This document shows positions 33,834-46,103 of a DNA stretch of 64,000 bases, piece after piece. A program made the translations under genes and the position numbers. Position 1 is the first letter of the stretch; each line of letters opens with the position of its first letter. A model generated the notes under the pieces. That model did no database searches. It was given only the letters and a program-made list of their open reading frames with translations, and had not been told where the DNA came from. This DNA is from Rhodosorus marinus (lineage: Eukaryota; Rhodophyta; Stylonematophyceae; Stylonematales; Stylonemataceae). The stretch lies in the NCBI GenBank assembly GCA_029953675.1, contig JAMWBK010000002.1:1054001-1118000 (forward strand). The letters run 5' to 3'.

Positions 33834-36552
33834 ATGGATGAGCTACCGATTGATATTCATTATGCAAAGCTGTTGGACTGGCTGCTGGATCGTCGAAAGG
33901 TGCCGAGCGGGTGGCACGAGGGGATCCGGTCCGTTAGGTTGAAGGTGAATGAGGGTTTGGCGGATTTGCCTGCAGATGATGAGGAGGTTCTGGCGATTGT
34001 TGGAGGTCAGTATTTGGACTATTTCGGATGCAAGAAGTTGCTGAGTGTAGTCGGCGTTCGAGACGTTTTTGGACGGTACAAGGACGACCGGGGAAAGAAG
34101 TGGCTGGATATCATCGCGATGTACGAGAAAGAAGACCTGTTCCTTGCTGATTCAGCCCAGGTGCTTGCGAAACAAGTTGATGTGGAGATCCCGACCCTTC
34201 GAAAACGGCAAGCCAAGCTCCAGAGTTCTCTCAACGATGCAGGGAGACGGGAGTCAGATTCAGAGAAAGCCGCTGCAAAGCAAGAGGCTGAGCTCAAGGA
34301 CATGTGTCTATCTCTCGGTATTCAAGACGTTTCTCTACCGCTTGAAGGGCAGCTGACGAGAGCTGTCCAACTAGCAGCTCCCAAGGCAGCCCGGGAAGTA
34401 GCAAATTTGGCAAAGGCCGAGCTTGTCGGGGAGGCGTTGCGCTACTATCAAATCTACACGAAAAGAGCAGAAGTCAATGATCAAGCGCTGTGCCCGACTT
34501 TAACAAGAATCCTAGACTCCGAAATGGACGCCAAAGCCCCAGAGGAGCTCGATATCGTCGGTATGCATGAATGCGCTGCAAGCTCCTCGCTCCCCAGCAG
34601 TCAAAAGCACTCCAAAGTGACAGCGAGGGCAACCCCCTTTAGATCAGAACACTTTGGTAGGACTGACGCCCTCCAAGAGCTCACAGGAAGCATTTTCTCC
34701 CATGACGAATTGATAGGAACTGGAGAAGTGAAAGAGGTAACCATCGACTGGGGAGGTAAGAACTTCAACCCGATAGAAGTCCTGAACAAAGCTGCCAAGA
34801 GCTTCCTCAGCCTCCGTGACAGTTTCTCAGACCAGATACTTCGTTTGTGTATTGGAAAAACTCCTCACTTGGAACTGCCTTGAAGCAATGGAGCCGTCGG
34901 ATGAGCTTAAGATAGACTTTGGAGGTGAGTTCCTCCGCCCAAACTACGTCCAAAATCCCGAGCAAAGCCGTCGTTGTCTGAACCAAACTCGTCACGACGA
35001 TAGAGTCAGAAGAAGCAACGATGGCGGGAGGGAAAGACGCAGAAAATACAGAGCCAAAGATCGACTTTGGCGGTAAGCGCAGACCTATTCTCAGCCCCAC
35101 CACTCCAAATCCTCTTTGCGCTTGCCTGAGCCCGAGAGCCCGAGAGCTTGAGATTCACAAGTCTCGAAGTGAAAAGTGTGCTTTTCTTCTCTTCGCCGAC
35201 CAGACTTTGGGATCACACTTGACGATGCCGGCCCGGCTAATGTAGATGGTAAGCAGACTCTCAGTCACTCTGTTCCTTGCAGAAGGACTGTTGAAGAACT
35301 GAGCACTGATACTGAAGCTGCCTGCCGCCCTCCGCCCTTGTCTTTCAGAGGGCGAACCAGTCGAGATCGACTGGGGAGATTCAAATGACCAACAAGGTAG
35401 GAATCGTTCCAGAAATCTAGCCGGTCCTCTCCAATAATTATTCAGACGGTGAAGATACCGACAAGGACTTCCGTAGCTCTATCGGAAGAAATTGTTCTGT
35501 ATGACCACGTCGCCTGCTTTGCTTGGTACTCAAACGTTTCCTTTTACATTTATTCAATTAGAAGCTGCTGTCGAGATCAATTGGGATGTTGGGGCTGAAC
35601 AAATTAATGGTATAGAAGCCCTCGCAATTTTTTTTTTTGTTTGATGGTCGTTACTTGATCGGATACGTTCCCCTCCTTCTTTAAATCTCTGCTGAATTCT
35701 TGAATGCTATGGTCTTGTTGTACCGGCAGTCGAGGGCAAGGGTGGAGGTAGGCTACTCACGTCAAGACAAACTTAAGACCAACGAGTGGTTGCCCAAGAA
35801 ACGTGCTCTGCTGAACATGTTCCCGCTGCGCACCTCGCAAACATGTCTTCCTGTTACGTATAGATGTGAACCAGGTCAACGACAATAGTCTACTAAATGA
35901 AAACACAAGGAACGACTTCTTGACAGATCTGTACGAGATCTCTGCATTTCTTTATCAGCGGGAGACGGAATGGCAGCAGTCTGGCAAAGGAGGCGGACTC
36001 GGCGTGATGTTGTTGGATGCCGAGAACAGGTCACCAGAGCTGCGTCCGTTTGATTCTGAAAAAATTACGAAGATGAAAGCGGCGATTGAGGACGTTTTGA
36101 GCTCTCTGACTTCGGAGGAGAACAGGAGATCGCTGACTCTTAAATCATCGCATCGCGCCTTGCACAGAATGGTCAAGTCTCTGGAGGAGAAGAAATATGC
36201 AGCGGAACGACTGTGAGTCCATTTTCGCAACCCTCTTTAGAAAAGCTCGCTTGCACTGATCCTTGGCCACCTCCGCTGTTGTGAACAGGAAAAGAATGGT
36301 TTCAGAAATCGAAACAAGGCGTAGTAGAGAGGCGCAAGAACTCAAGAGCATAGGTATAGCATCTGCATCTACTCCCCCAGTCTACTCCGTGAGTCGGCTC
36401 ACTCCGAGTTCATATTGTCGCTCTTCACAGGGCCGCGCTTGGAGAGAACAATTGCGTACGTGAAGGAACTCAAAGCAAACATAGAAGATGCGCTATCAAA
36501 ACAGTACAAACCCAGAAAAGTCAATCTCATGGGGGAGATCAACACTTTGTAA
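33834..36552 (+). CDS. CDK5RAP3: CDK5RAP3 / C53, UFMylation-linked ER-phagy receptor
   Basis: CDK5RAP3 (C53) works with the UFL1-UFBP1 ligase at the ER, in UFM1 conjugation to ribosomes and in ER-phagy. Exons 33834-34755, 34886-34924, 35016-35072, 35204-35248, 35349-35396, 35446-35472, 35562-35609, 35730-35747, 35864-36212, 36289-36353 and 36431-36552 join in phase to 579 aa. The start (MDELPIDIHYAKLLDWLLDR, with KVPSGW) and the end (PRKVNLMGEINTL) match the family. The centre is a disordered loop with IDWG-type shuffled ATG8/UFM1-binding motifs: IDWG near residue 304, IDFG near 317 and 336, IDWG near 361, INWD near 385. Each motif after the first sits in its own mini-exon, bounded by phase-1 introns. 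Coiled-coil helices flank the loop. I chose the ATG at 33834 over in-frame upstream sequence because it matches homologues. Confidence 0.94.
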
Positions 36553-37258
36553 AAATGTGAACAAACACTGGCTCCATTTCCGCCTATATCCAAGTGGTCA
36601 GGGCCGGCCCATCGTATACTGACGCGGCTCTTTCACCTACGAGCTGATCTTGAGCAACTGACCTGAAGAAGCCAGTCGTCCCGTCTTACCTTGGGGTCAT
36701 GATTAACTGTGTCCGAAGATTGAGCGCTCGCCGCATGAGAATGTGTGTTGTAGCTCAAGTGAAACCTGATGCGTCGAAGAACAGCCATACTTGACTGGGA
36801 GGGTATGAATCAACGCGAGTCTCTCCAGTGGACCGTCTATATATATCTCTATAGCAACAAGTACAACTGATCGCTACTATCGGACAAGATGAATCCTGGA
36901 AAAAGGTGTTCTGATGTCGCGAAGACTATCAGAATCAAAGGTCTCTTCGATCACGCGGGTTTTGTTGTTCATGGTCTGCTTTCACGAGCTGCTGCGAGGA
37001 GGCCCGTTAAGAACTCGATGATAAAGTTTATAATGGTCATAAAATGTCGATGTGGGATTGAAAACTGTTTCTAGCTCCATCACCCGATTCTATTTCCCGC
37101 GGTGCCTACGGGCAGGAGCACTGTCCCATATGTATTGGACTGTCCCGTTGACGACGAGGTCGATCGAGATCAATTCTGCGAGGCGGTGGCAGAGCAGGGT
37201 TGTTCGGATGAGGTTTTTTGTTTGGTCTTTTAACTGAGTCTTAGGGTACTGCTTTAAG
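36553..37258. other. Intergenic, no gene seen
   Basis: This spacer between CDK5RAP3 and UreG contains only short frames without motifs. A short (AT)n stretch lies at about 36839-36848. Confidence 0.5.
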
Positions 37259-38338
37259 ATGGATCCGAAGCCCTTAGTTGATTTCGTGAAGTCTCCATCG
37301 TCGCAAGGGACTGTCGCTGGTGCTCATGCTCACGGTGGCCATGCACACGACCACGGTGGAGGCGTTGAGCATGGACATAGCCATGAAGCCATGGAGAATC
37401 CGGGTTTGTGTTTTTCTGTCTTTTCTTTTGTGTGCCTACTGTGTACATCGTGAACGGCGGGATTTCTGAACGACCTCCTGCTCGCTGAGCCCTGTCTAGG
37501 GAGGTACACTGAGCGGGATGAGCCTGTAACCAGCGGAAGAAACTTTGCCGAGAGGGCCTTCACCATCGGCGTTGGTGGTCCAGTAGGAAGTGGGAAAACG
37601 AAACTTGTCCTTGAGCTCTGCAAACATCTTAGATCTCAGTACAGCCTAGCGGTTGTTACCAACGACATCTTCACGAAGGAGGATGCAGAGTACGTCACCG
37701 CGCTTGACTGAGACAAAGATCATCTACAACAGAGGGTAGCAGGGAGACGATACCTAAGCACTGCGTTCTGGGGTTCTTCCCCAAACAGGTTTCTCGTCCG
37801 TAATCAAGCGCTTCCAGAGGATCGAATCCTCGCCGTTGAGACCGGTGGCTGTCCTCATGCTGCAGTAAGAGAGGATATTTCACCGAACATTGTGGCGTGT
37901 GAGAGCCTCTCACTGGCAATATCACCAGATCTACTGTTCGTTGAGTCCGGAGGGGACAATCTCGCGGCAAACTTCTCAAGAGAGCTTGCGGATTATATCA
38001 TTTATGTAATCGATGTCGCTGGTGGAGACAAGGTAAACCCTACCAAAGCCCTGTCATTCAGATCCCGAGAGTGGTATTTAAAGACTTGCTGCCGTTCCTA
38101 ACTTCAGGTTCCAAGAAAAGGAGGTCCTGGAGTTACTCAAAGTGATCTTCTCGTGATCAACAAGATCGATCTTGCCGAGGCCGTCGGTGCTGACCTATCC
38201 ATAATGGAACGCGACTCCAAGCTGATGCGTGAGGATGGTCCCTTCCTAATGGCCAGCCTCAGGAACCAAGTTGGCGTGGACATGATCGCGCAGCATATCC
38301 TTCAGGCTTGGAAGGCATCTGGAGCATCGAAGGAGTAA
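37259..38338 (+). CDS. UreG: Urease accessory GTPase UreG
   Basis: UreG is a nickel-binding SIMIBI GTPase that, with UreD/UreF, delivers nickel to urease in the cytosol. Four exons, 37259-37403, 37500-37689, 37789-38032 and 38108-38338, splice in phase to 269 aa. The N-terminus is histidine-rich ([20 protein letters not shown], about residues 22-41), a metal-binding extension also seen in plant UreG. The GTPase core shows P-loop GGPVGSGKT, the ETGGCPH motif with the Cys-Pro-His nickel site, [11 protein letters not shown], and the guanine-specificity NKID. The predicted C-terminus ends WKASGASKE. Presence of UreG implies a nickel urease elsewhere in the genome. Confidence 0.97.
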
Positions 38339-38772
38339 GCCCGCCACCCCCGCCGTCGAATCGAACCACCGCTGAGTAAAGGAGCGAACGTGGACAAGAT
38401 CGTAAAAGCATATCCTCCCGGCTTGGATTTCGACTGGACGATCAAAAAGCACAGCAGTGATCTTCCTCCGCGGCACTTCGGAACTCGGTTCTCACTAAAT
38501 GCATTCAATCCAATTGTTTGTGGTCAAGTTCAGCGGTCGTTGTGTCCAGAAGCTTTTTATGTTCAGAAAGCATGAGCAAAGAAAGCTTTATAGCCTAGAA
38601 AGCATTTGGTTAAAGAAAGTTACGTTTTGACGCAGCGCTCACAACCGTTCTGTGCTATTTCCGAATATGTCGAGCACTGGATGACACCCAGAGTGGAGCT
38701 TTGCGGGCTGACAAGGCTGGCACTTCCTTAGAGAGTCCCCTGGTGCGGTAGAATCATGTCCTTGAAGATTCA

Positions 38773-39863
38773 ATGTCACCGAAGAAGAGAAATCCAGCTG
38801 GTTCTACGGCGAGACAGGTCGTCAACGAGGCGTACAAGAAGGGAAGCAAGGATGTCGTAGAGAGAGTTACCTGCCAGGTCTATTCCAGAAGAGAACTCGC
38901 TGAAAAGACATTGTCGTGGGCGTTCTCTATGGTTGAACTCAATGTGAAAGAGTTTTACGGCGATTCCTGGAGTCCACGAGAGAAGCAACGAGAGCTGAAA
39001 AGCGACCACGCTCAGTTCATCTTCGTACGCGTTGTCCTGATTTTGTTTCCCGCTCTTGATTTAGTGCGTTGAGCTTGTGCTCTGTGGTCGAGTCACTCAG
39101 CTCGCTTTTCACCCCTGTGTTGAATTCTATCTATGCAGCACGAAGATGATCGCGGCGTACGCGACGGGTTTGCCAGCTTTCGATTCTGTGTAGAAGATGA
39201 CGAAGCGATTCTGTACATATACGAACTCCAGGTTGACGAGAAGGTGCGGGGGAAAGGCATTGGCAAGCATATGCTCAAACTTTTGGAAGAGGTGGCGGCA
39301 CACATGAAAATGTCCAAAGTCATCCTAACAGTGCACAAATCAAACGAACGAGCTATCGCGTTCTATCGTTCTCAGGGGTAAGTGGACACGCCCCTGTCCT
39401 GGCATGTATACTTTCCGTCAGCTCCATTTTTCATGTGCTTTTACATCTCTACAAAAAAACTACCCGAGATCTTACTCCACCCTCCGGCTCTATCATGCGG
39501 GGGTGGAGAGGCTAGTAATCCTCGACAACAACGAGAGCGCAGCATCCACAGCATTTGCGTAGATGATACGTCTCCGTTTTGCCACAAAACTGTTTAGAAC
39601 CTAGAAGAGCCAATATTCTTCTCGTCTCCTCCGCATGTTCTTGCTTTTGGCGACATCCGCTCGTGCCACAGGCGATGCCCGTTAATCACTAAGGCCTTCT
39701 TATATCTTCTTCTATCTCCGCGGTTAGGCTCTCCGTGGACGAGTCTTCCCCAAGCCGGTGGGGACACTCCATGCCATACGAAATTATGTCCAAGAAAGTG
39801 GCCGCGGAACAGCCGGGCAATTCAACCCAGACAAAAAGAAGGCGAAAGATGAGCACTGAGTAA
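38773..39863 (+). CDS. NAA40: N-alpha-acetyltransferase 40 (NatD), histone H4/H2A N-terminal acetyltransferase
   Basis: NAA40/Nat4 acetylates the N-terminal serine of histones H4 and H2A. Three exons, 38773-39024, 39139-39377 and 39728-39863, give 208 aa in phase. The GNAT core shows LYIYELQVDEKVRGKGIGKH, which includes the acetyl-CoA loop RGKGIG (R/Q-x-x-G-x-G/A). HKSNERAIAFYRSQG follows, and then DESSPSRWG with SMPYEIMSK, the family-specific C-terminal segment (DDSSPS-like plus YEILS-like in animals). The second intron (350 nt) is the longest confidently placed intron in the window. The predicted tail KRRRKMSTE is basic and probably nuclear. Its stop lies only 70 bp from the stop of the convergent CBM48-SPRY gene. 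Confidence 0.92.
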
Positions 39864-39933
39864 ATCTAGTCCTCCCTACACGATGCCGAACCCCCCCCCT
39901 TCTTCCCGGAGACGAGCTCAGTGTCGATGGCGA

Positions 39934-42090
39934 TCAGGTATCAACGGCTGGTGAGCGATCTATCTGGCTCGGCGATCTCTCCAGCTGACTCGCTGGTCGT
40001 TCCAAATGCGCTTTGATAGACTTTCCGTCCAGCGAAACGGCGCCCTCGTCCTTGACAGCTTGAGCACTCATCATATCATTGACGTCAAAAAGAGAGAACA
40101 CTCTCCCTTCGCGTGAGAACAGCGACAGAGTTGGATACAACGGCAAACCACCAACAAACTTATAACTCAGACTTCCTAATTCTTTTCCATCAGCAAAGAA
40201 GGTCAACTGCACATAAAAACCCACGATTCGCTTTCAGCTTCAAAATGTACTAGATCGATCTCCATGTGCTTTGGAAACCAGAAAGAACTAATGAGCGTAG
40301 GTAGCTTCCCTACCTCCGCCTGAACTTCGCTGCCCCCATCCTCGCTTACTGGTGACAGTGACACTAGACATCCCACCACGGACCCAGCACTTACTGTGCG
40401 ACCTAAATTGCTCCATGCCTCTTTCCCATCAACGGTCTGTATAGCGTTGCCGCTAGTGGAAAATCCAACCGAATTGGGCCTGGTTCCAACGAGACAGCTA
40501 ATGGGCAACTCTTTGGTGGAAATCCCTACACATATGCCTCCGCCTTTCTCCTGTGGTTTCGTACAAGGTGACCCGAGACGAGCGTTAATCAAACATATGT
40601 ACGCGCGGCGGAAAGAACTGAAATGCGAGCTGACCTACCTGTTTTGTTATGTACACTTCAAAGTATGACTTGCTATTCTCAACGAGTGGGAGAACGCTTC
40701 TCACGGTTTTGTACAGTCCTTTCGGATCTACCCTTACCGCGTAGTGGTTCTTCTCCAAGAGTTCAATCCCGGCGTGGCAGTCTTTAGGGTTGAAGCCAAG
40801 GCTAGAACTTGACAGTCTAGCAAGCACCGAATAATTAAACTCTTTGGGGTCATTCGCGTAAACCCTCGCAGTTGCCAGGGCCGTATGCGGCATTGACCCC
40901 TTCTCGTCTGCTCGTAGAGCAGCCTCGTACGTTGCGTCCTAGGCACATCCCACAAGCACATCATCAGCATGTTTGTCCAACAAACCTAATAGCTCCAGCA
41001 GTAACCAAATGAGCACTCACTCTGACGACCGCCAGACTCGGATCGTATCTCATAGGCCTCTTCAAATCCTCGAAACTAGACGCGCGTGATACAAGCCCGT
41101 CCTTCAGAGCGTCTCTTTCGTTGTTCTTCAGATTGTGCACATTCACGACAACCACATCAAAGGGTGAGTGGTTGATCCTCTTGTGCATGTAGCTCCGCAA
41201 AACATCATTCTGCGATTCCCTCTCGACGTAGGTGTACGCGATCCCTATGTTTTTTTTTGGCGGTAAGTGTAATCCAGAAACAAGTCAACCAAACGAGGCA
41301 GTCGTCCTATAGCCCACAAGTGGCACCTGAGATGGAGTGGTATTTACCTGTGGAATTCTGGAACGCTTTCATCATCCCAGGGGCCGAGGATGGCTTCACG
41401 CTGTCGATAGCTTCTACATCCACACCTTCAGGAGAGTTTGGGTGGGAAAGTGAGAAAGAGGAGCAAAAGCATGTAGAATCGCCACAGCTATCTATTGTGA
41501 CGGTCAGGCAATTATTTATGATCCCTCGTTCATCGTACACGGTTGGCTGGTCTTCCGCATGTCGCCAATTGTTGTCAATAATGACTGTGCCAATAGAAAA
41601 GGTTCGTACATGTATCTTCGTTAGCCGTGGCAATCATATCATTGAAAGCGAGCATCACGATTTCCGGCGTTTTTCGATTCTCTGCGTATGTACTTACATT
41701 TATACTGAAAAGAACCAGGTGGAAGCATTTTCGACGCAATCCAGACTTCACCATCTCTCGTATTCACCTTTTCCATGGGAAGGGTGACCTCCCAGTTGTT
41801 AAACTCTCCAGTAACAAAGGCACTACTTGCATCCACTGTCCAGCAGAAGTATACCTCAGTGACAATCTTTACAAGATGACGTTGAAAAGAGAAAAACAAT
41901 AACCCTGAAATCAGTTTCTGTACAAAAGCTACACCAGCAGCTCGAGAAGTCGTGCCTTTACCTGTCCCGTGTCAATTGTCGCCGAGCTGAGATCTTCCTC
42001 GCCACCCAATTTCTGGAGGTCCTGATGAGATACGGACCACACTCCAGGTGTGGTAGGTGTTGGCATTCCAATTTCCGCGTTCACCTCCAT
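39934..42090 (-). CDS. CBM48 (AMPK-type glycogen-binding)-SPRY fusion protein
   Basis: Seven exons on the minus strand, 42090-41962, 41866-41698, 41584-41348, 41244-41021, 40938-40639, 40550-40350 and 40206-39934, splice in phase into 510 aa. Residues about 44-125 form an AMPK1-type carbohydrate-binding module: VYFCWTVDASSAFVTGEFNNW, LPMEK, then FQYKFIIDNNWRH across a splice and IINNCLTV. The conserved Trp, Lys and Asn of the sugar site are present. A middle region of about 175 residues (KRINHSPFDVVVVNVHNL; KRPMRYDPSLAVVR) is unrecognised. From about residue 345 a SPRY domain runs SKSYFEVYI, GGGICVGIS, NSVGFSTSGN, VVGCLVSLS, LTFFADGKELG and LPLYPTLSLFS. The tail is Ser/Pro-rich with repeats LERPASQ/LERSPSQ/IDRSPA. 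No kinase or AMPK-beta C-terminal domain is seen. A role at storage glucan or in AMPK-like signalling is inference. Confidence 0.85.
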
Positions 42091-45000
42091 TCCAGTAGCA
42101 ACACGAGCTCCACAAAGGAAGAACGATACCAGAATCCGACAAAAAAACCTCCAAACACCTCAAAACACGCGCACAAGTTCCTTAACTGTCCACGTGCCGG
42201 CTCAACATCGTCCTCGGAACTCAAATGCTTCACAAAGATTCACGTTCCAGCCCTATGTCCCGATCGTGTTTTGACCGCCCCGCTCTCTTACCTGCTGGAC
42301 CCAGGGTCAACCCATAGACTCACCGGACGAACAAAACCAGAGAATTCTTGTGCCAAGCTCAACAACCAAGGAACAAGGAAGCTCAAACACGTCCCAAAAC
42401 CCCCCACACCTTGGGCTTCTTCCTCACCGAAAACGCAAACTCAGATCCTCAACTTTCCAACACGAGCCAAAATCCTTCAGTATCTACACGATCCTGATAG
42501 CTCTTCCCAGAAATCTCGATTTTTGGATCTCTGTGAGGAAGCGTGTCTGTCCGACGAGTGGCCCCCTTTGCAGAACTTACCCTTCTCTGCCCAGAATCTC
42601 TCAATGCCTATCCGAACCAAACCCCACTCTTTCACATCCGCCTCCGCTACCAAAGCTGCTCAAAGAGCCCACACACAATTTTTCACCAAACTTACCATAG
42701 GAGGACAACAAATCTAGTAACTAACAAGTTCACCCAAATCTTCCGACGTACCTCTACACCAAATAAATATTCTCCATAAAATTAAAACTTTAGAAAACTA
42801 TTAAGTACTTAGTTTGTATACCATAGGGGTAGGCTTTTATCATACACGAAACAATGCATATGTTTAGAAGGGGGTAAACAAATTGTCCAGCGAACAGTCA
42901 ATGGAAGCAGTTGTCCACGTGTTGGCGATGCGATGTTCAGCAGAACCCTCTAGGTTTGGTGTCACCGCTTAATATATTGTATAATACTATAAATATGAAC
43001 AAAATACGGGGTTTTAGTACGTTTTCATACCCCCCTCTTACAAACAAAATCTGTATTCTTTGCTGAGTATCTCCTTTGATAATTCTACTAAAATTCGTTT
43101 GCATGGATTCTACCCGATTGAGGTCTAGTAGTTTTTGGAAGCAATACTTCTTGATTAGTACACCGAATAGTGATTACTACTATGATAGACGTTTGAGCGA
43201 AGGGATAAAGGCAGGTTTCGTTTGAGATACATTCTTCGGGGCCGCGCCGGGATCACAAGCTTCCACCCGACTTTTCCGTATGTGGTCGGCTTCTGCGGGG
43301 GGGGGACGAGAGGGGATCACTGGGAGCCGGTGGACCTTCAGCGGGATGTTTTGTTTTGCCGTAGTTGTAAGAGACCTTCAGATTTCTTTGATCGTCGGGG
43401 GGGGGTTACCATTACTACGCTTTAGCTAGTATCGCACTGCTCTTTCTGGAGTGTACGCCGCTCTGAGTTGAGTTTTTTTGTTGCCCTGTATCGCTTCGCG
43501 AACGCGACCTTTGGTTTTCGAGGCGCTTACAGCGCGCATTTGTCCTTGCGGCCTTCGTCATGAACTTCCTTGCGGGGCATTGGCCTCATAGAGTAGAGCA
43601 TAGTTCTGTTGTCAAATGAGCACGACATATGCTTGTTCTTCTGCAGTGGATTTTGTTGACATCTGAGATTGGAAGGTGGTTCGAGGTCTGGAAGTGTGCG
43701 TTCTTCAATGGTAGTTTCGCTAGGCCTTTCAGGGATCGCTCGGGGCCAGCAGGTCGTATTCGAAAACAGCGTGCGTTGCTCGCGTTGGAAGGTCGATATC
43801 AGCTTCATACTTATCCTCTTACCCCAAAGGAAAATGGTTCAAAGGGAAATGTGTCAACGTGACATTCAGGTCCATCGGAGAGCTGTCCAACAATACCATT
43901 CTCTGCTTTGCTCAGGGTGAATGGCTTTGTAAGAGGCAAGGCTTGTGCAGTTCATGGAATCTTCGATTGCCCAACAATCCTCAGAATCAAGGGATCTAAA
44001 ATGTTAACTAGTAGCAACCTTCACTTGTTGTTGATATGGACTGCCGCCACTGCTTGATGACGAGGACTCGCATCAATGCAAACTCGCCAACATTTCTGCT
44101 GAATAGGGCCTCCCCCGCCTCAATCCAGGCTCAATTGATTCAGAAAAAAGTTGTTTAGGTGCAAAATCCCTCCCCTCAAATCAACTCTCACCGCACCCAA
44201 CGAATTGCTGATCGAAAAGGTGGGCCGCAACACCCTGAACAGGAAATTTATAATCGTTTCCAAATCTTGAACGGCCCCCATTGACCCGTTTCGACAATAT
44301 TTGGTTGTGCCAATCAACATCGAATCGTCATATCTTACCAATTCTGGGAAATATAACCCCCCCTATACAAAACTTAAAATATGTGTTAATTGTATTTATG
44401 AAATTCAATCGTCTATATGGAGCAATCTTTGTCGTCCATCCCCCCACTCGAATGCTCAATCTGGAAATGGCGCGGGAAAAGAAAGGGGGGTTGTTTTTCT
44501 TTGAATGCTTTGGGCAGGCCTTATACCCCTGCCCCGTCACCCCTCTATCGAGTTATATACAATGCTGGCAACACTTGGATTTAATAGTCTTACCCTTTTC
44601 AAAATTAGCAAGGACGATCAAATTAAACCGTAATTATACACTAATTCTATTCGTGTTGCTCGGCACCTAGGAAGGCGCCGTAGTTCTACGCCGTCTTCCC
44701 CAGCCCCCCCACTTTCATTTGTCTGCGATGATATTGTGACTGCAACGAAGAAATCGACTCCGCATCTTTACCCCTGCAGATAGAGAGGAAGCCAAGAAAA
44801 AGAAGAAGAAGATGAACTGATAATATATTTTCAGACAAAAAATACGATAAACCTTTCTTCGTAGGGGGGAAAAAACACCCATCAATCAATGCCATTAGTT
44901 TTTGATAGCATTTTCCGCCAGTGAAATTGTATCCCCACTTACCACCATAAATTTTCGAAAATTGATTGGTAATATTATCAAATTGCATAGTTTTCATTAC

Positions 45001-45728
45001 AATCCAGGAAAATACTATGAAGTTACTAGTATTCAGGCTAATCTATTTCATGCAAAGAGAGTGAAACCTTTTCCTTCTCCGTTCAGATTTGCCAAACGAT
45101 CTAGTTCCCTTGAGATTTCCCCCCGCCCCGGAGAGGGTGAAAAGAGGAGGTGCGGGGAGGGGGTAAGAAGTGTTACGTCGAGTGGAAGAAACGGACGATA
45201 ACTACGTAGAATTGGAGATACCAAAAAAATCTTGTTTACGAGTGGTGAGTCGCTGGGAAGGTTCCCGCAACAAAAAAAAAGGTAAAAACATATCAATTCC
45301 TTCAAACTTAGTATGTTTAGGATTTTTTGCTTAAAAGTTTTTGCGAATGGCGTTAAATCAATCCATGCGAAAAGCAAACTCTATTTTGTTTTATTTCGTG
45401 GTCTCAGATAGTCATTCCATGGTGAACGCGAAGAAGAGTGGTTTTCAGTTGGTTTTGAGGTGTTTTTGCTGCTGATGGGAAGAGTTGGGGGAGGGGAGGG
45501 GGAAGGAGTTCGACTTTTTGGGAAAGTAGAGGAAAGTCGTTTATAAGTTTGAGAGGAGGGTTTTGGTTAGGCTGGGGAGTGTTGAGCTGGGGGAGCTGAG
45601 CAGGAGGGAGAGAGTATCGGTGTGTACTTTTCTGTGTTTGGAGCGATTATAGTTTTGGAATTGGTGTCCAGTAGGGGAGGGGAACCCTGCTGTGAGGATT
45701 TGAATATAGTACGGTAATGTAAAGCAGG
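42091..45728. other. Gene-poor spacer
   Basis: The first 650 bp is the upstream side of the CBM48-SPRY gene and holds a 230-codon plus-strand frame (42025-42717). This frame is Ser/Pro/Thr-rich, overlaps that gene's first exon antisense and lacks any motif, so I do not call it. AT-rich DNA (42780-43200), a GC-richer block (43230-44130) and a further AT-rich block follow with no recognised gene. G-runs occur at about 43297-43303 and 43399-43406. Confidence 0.45.
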
Positions 45729-46103
45729 ATGTTTTGGAATCGAAAGAAATCGGAGCCCCCGAGAGCCGGTTTCCAGGTTGTTGTGACGCTGGTTTCTGGG
45801 AGGACGGTTGGGCTAAATGTGGAGGAGGGGGAGCACTTTGGGGATATTACGAAACGACTTCGCCGGTCTTTTGGGAAGGATGAGGTGAATGGAGCGCTCG
45901 CGGCCGCTGTAGGAGGTCTTTGGTTTGAGGTGGACGAGGGGAGCACTGTCGGGGGTGTAGCTCTCGAGAAGAACTCACCCCTCAGGTATCAGCCAACCGT
46001 GGATTTGCATGGCTCTGGCTTTGACCTGAAGACGCTGGACAGTGAGGAAAACTTGTCATCGATGCGCATCCTGAACAGCTCTATGGAGATTCATCCACTT
46101 TGA
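45729..46103 (+). CDS. Small protein with possible ubiquitin-like fold
   Basis: This is an intronless frame of 124 aa. Residues about 15-50 (FQVVVTLVSGRTVGLNVEEG then DITKRLRRSFG) have the strand-turn-strand-helix rhythm of the start of a beta-grasp/ubiquitin-like domain, but no family signature is certain. The C-terminal third is acidic and polar (LKTLDSEENLSSMRILNSS). It is convergent with RPA70, with about 420 bp between stops. It could be a spurious frame; the even codon use and the start context argue for a real gene. Confidence 0.5.
   Translation: MFWNRKKSEPPRAGFQVVVTLVSGRTVGLNVEEGEHFGDITKRLRRSFGKDEVNGALAAAVGGLWFEVDEGSTVGGVALEKNSPLRYQPTVDLHGSGFDLKTLDSEENLSSMRILNSSMEIHPL

Noticed and set aside
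42025-42717. Plus-strand frame of 230 codons
   Set aside because: It is Ser/Pro/Thr-rich, overlaps exon 1 of the CBM48-SPRY gene antisense, and has no motif.
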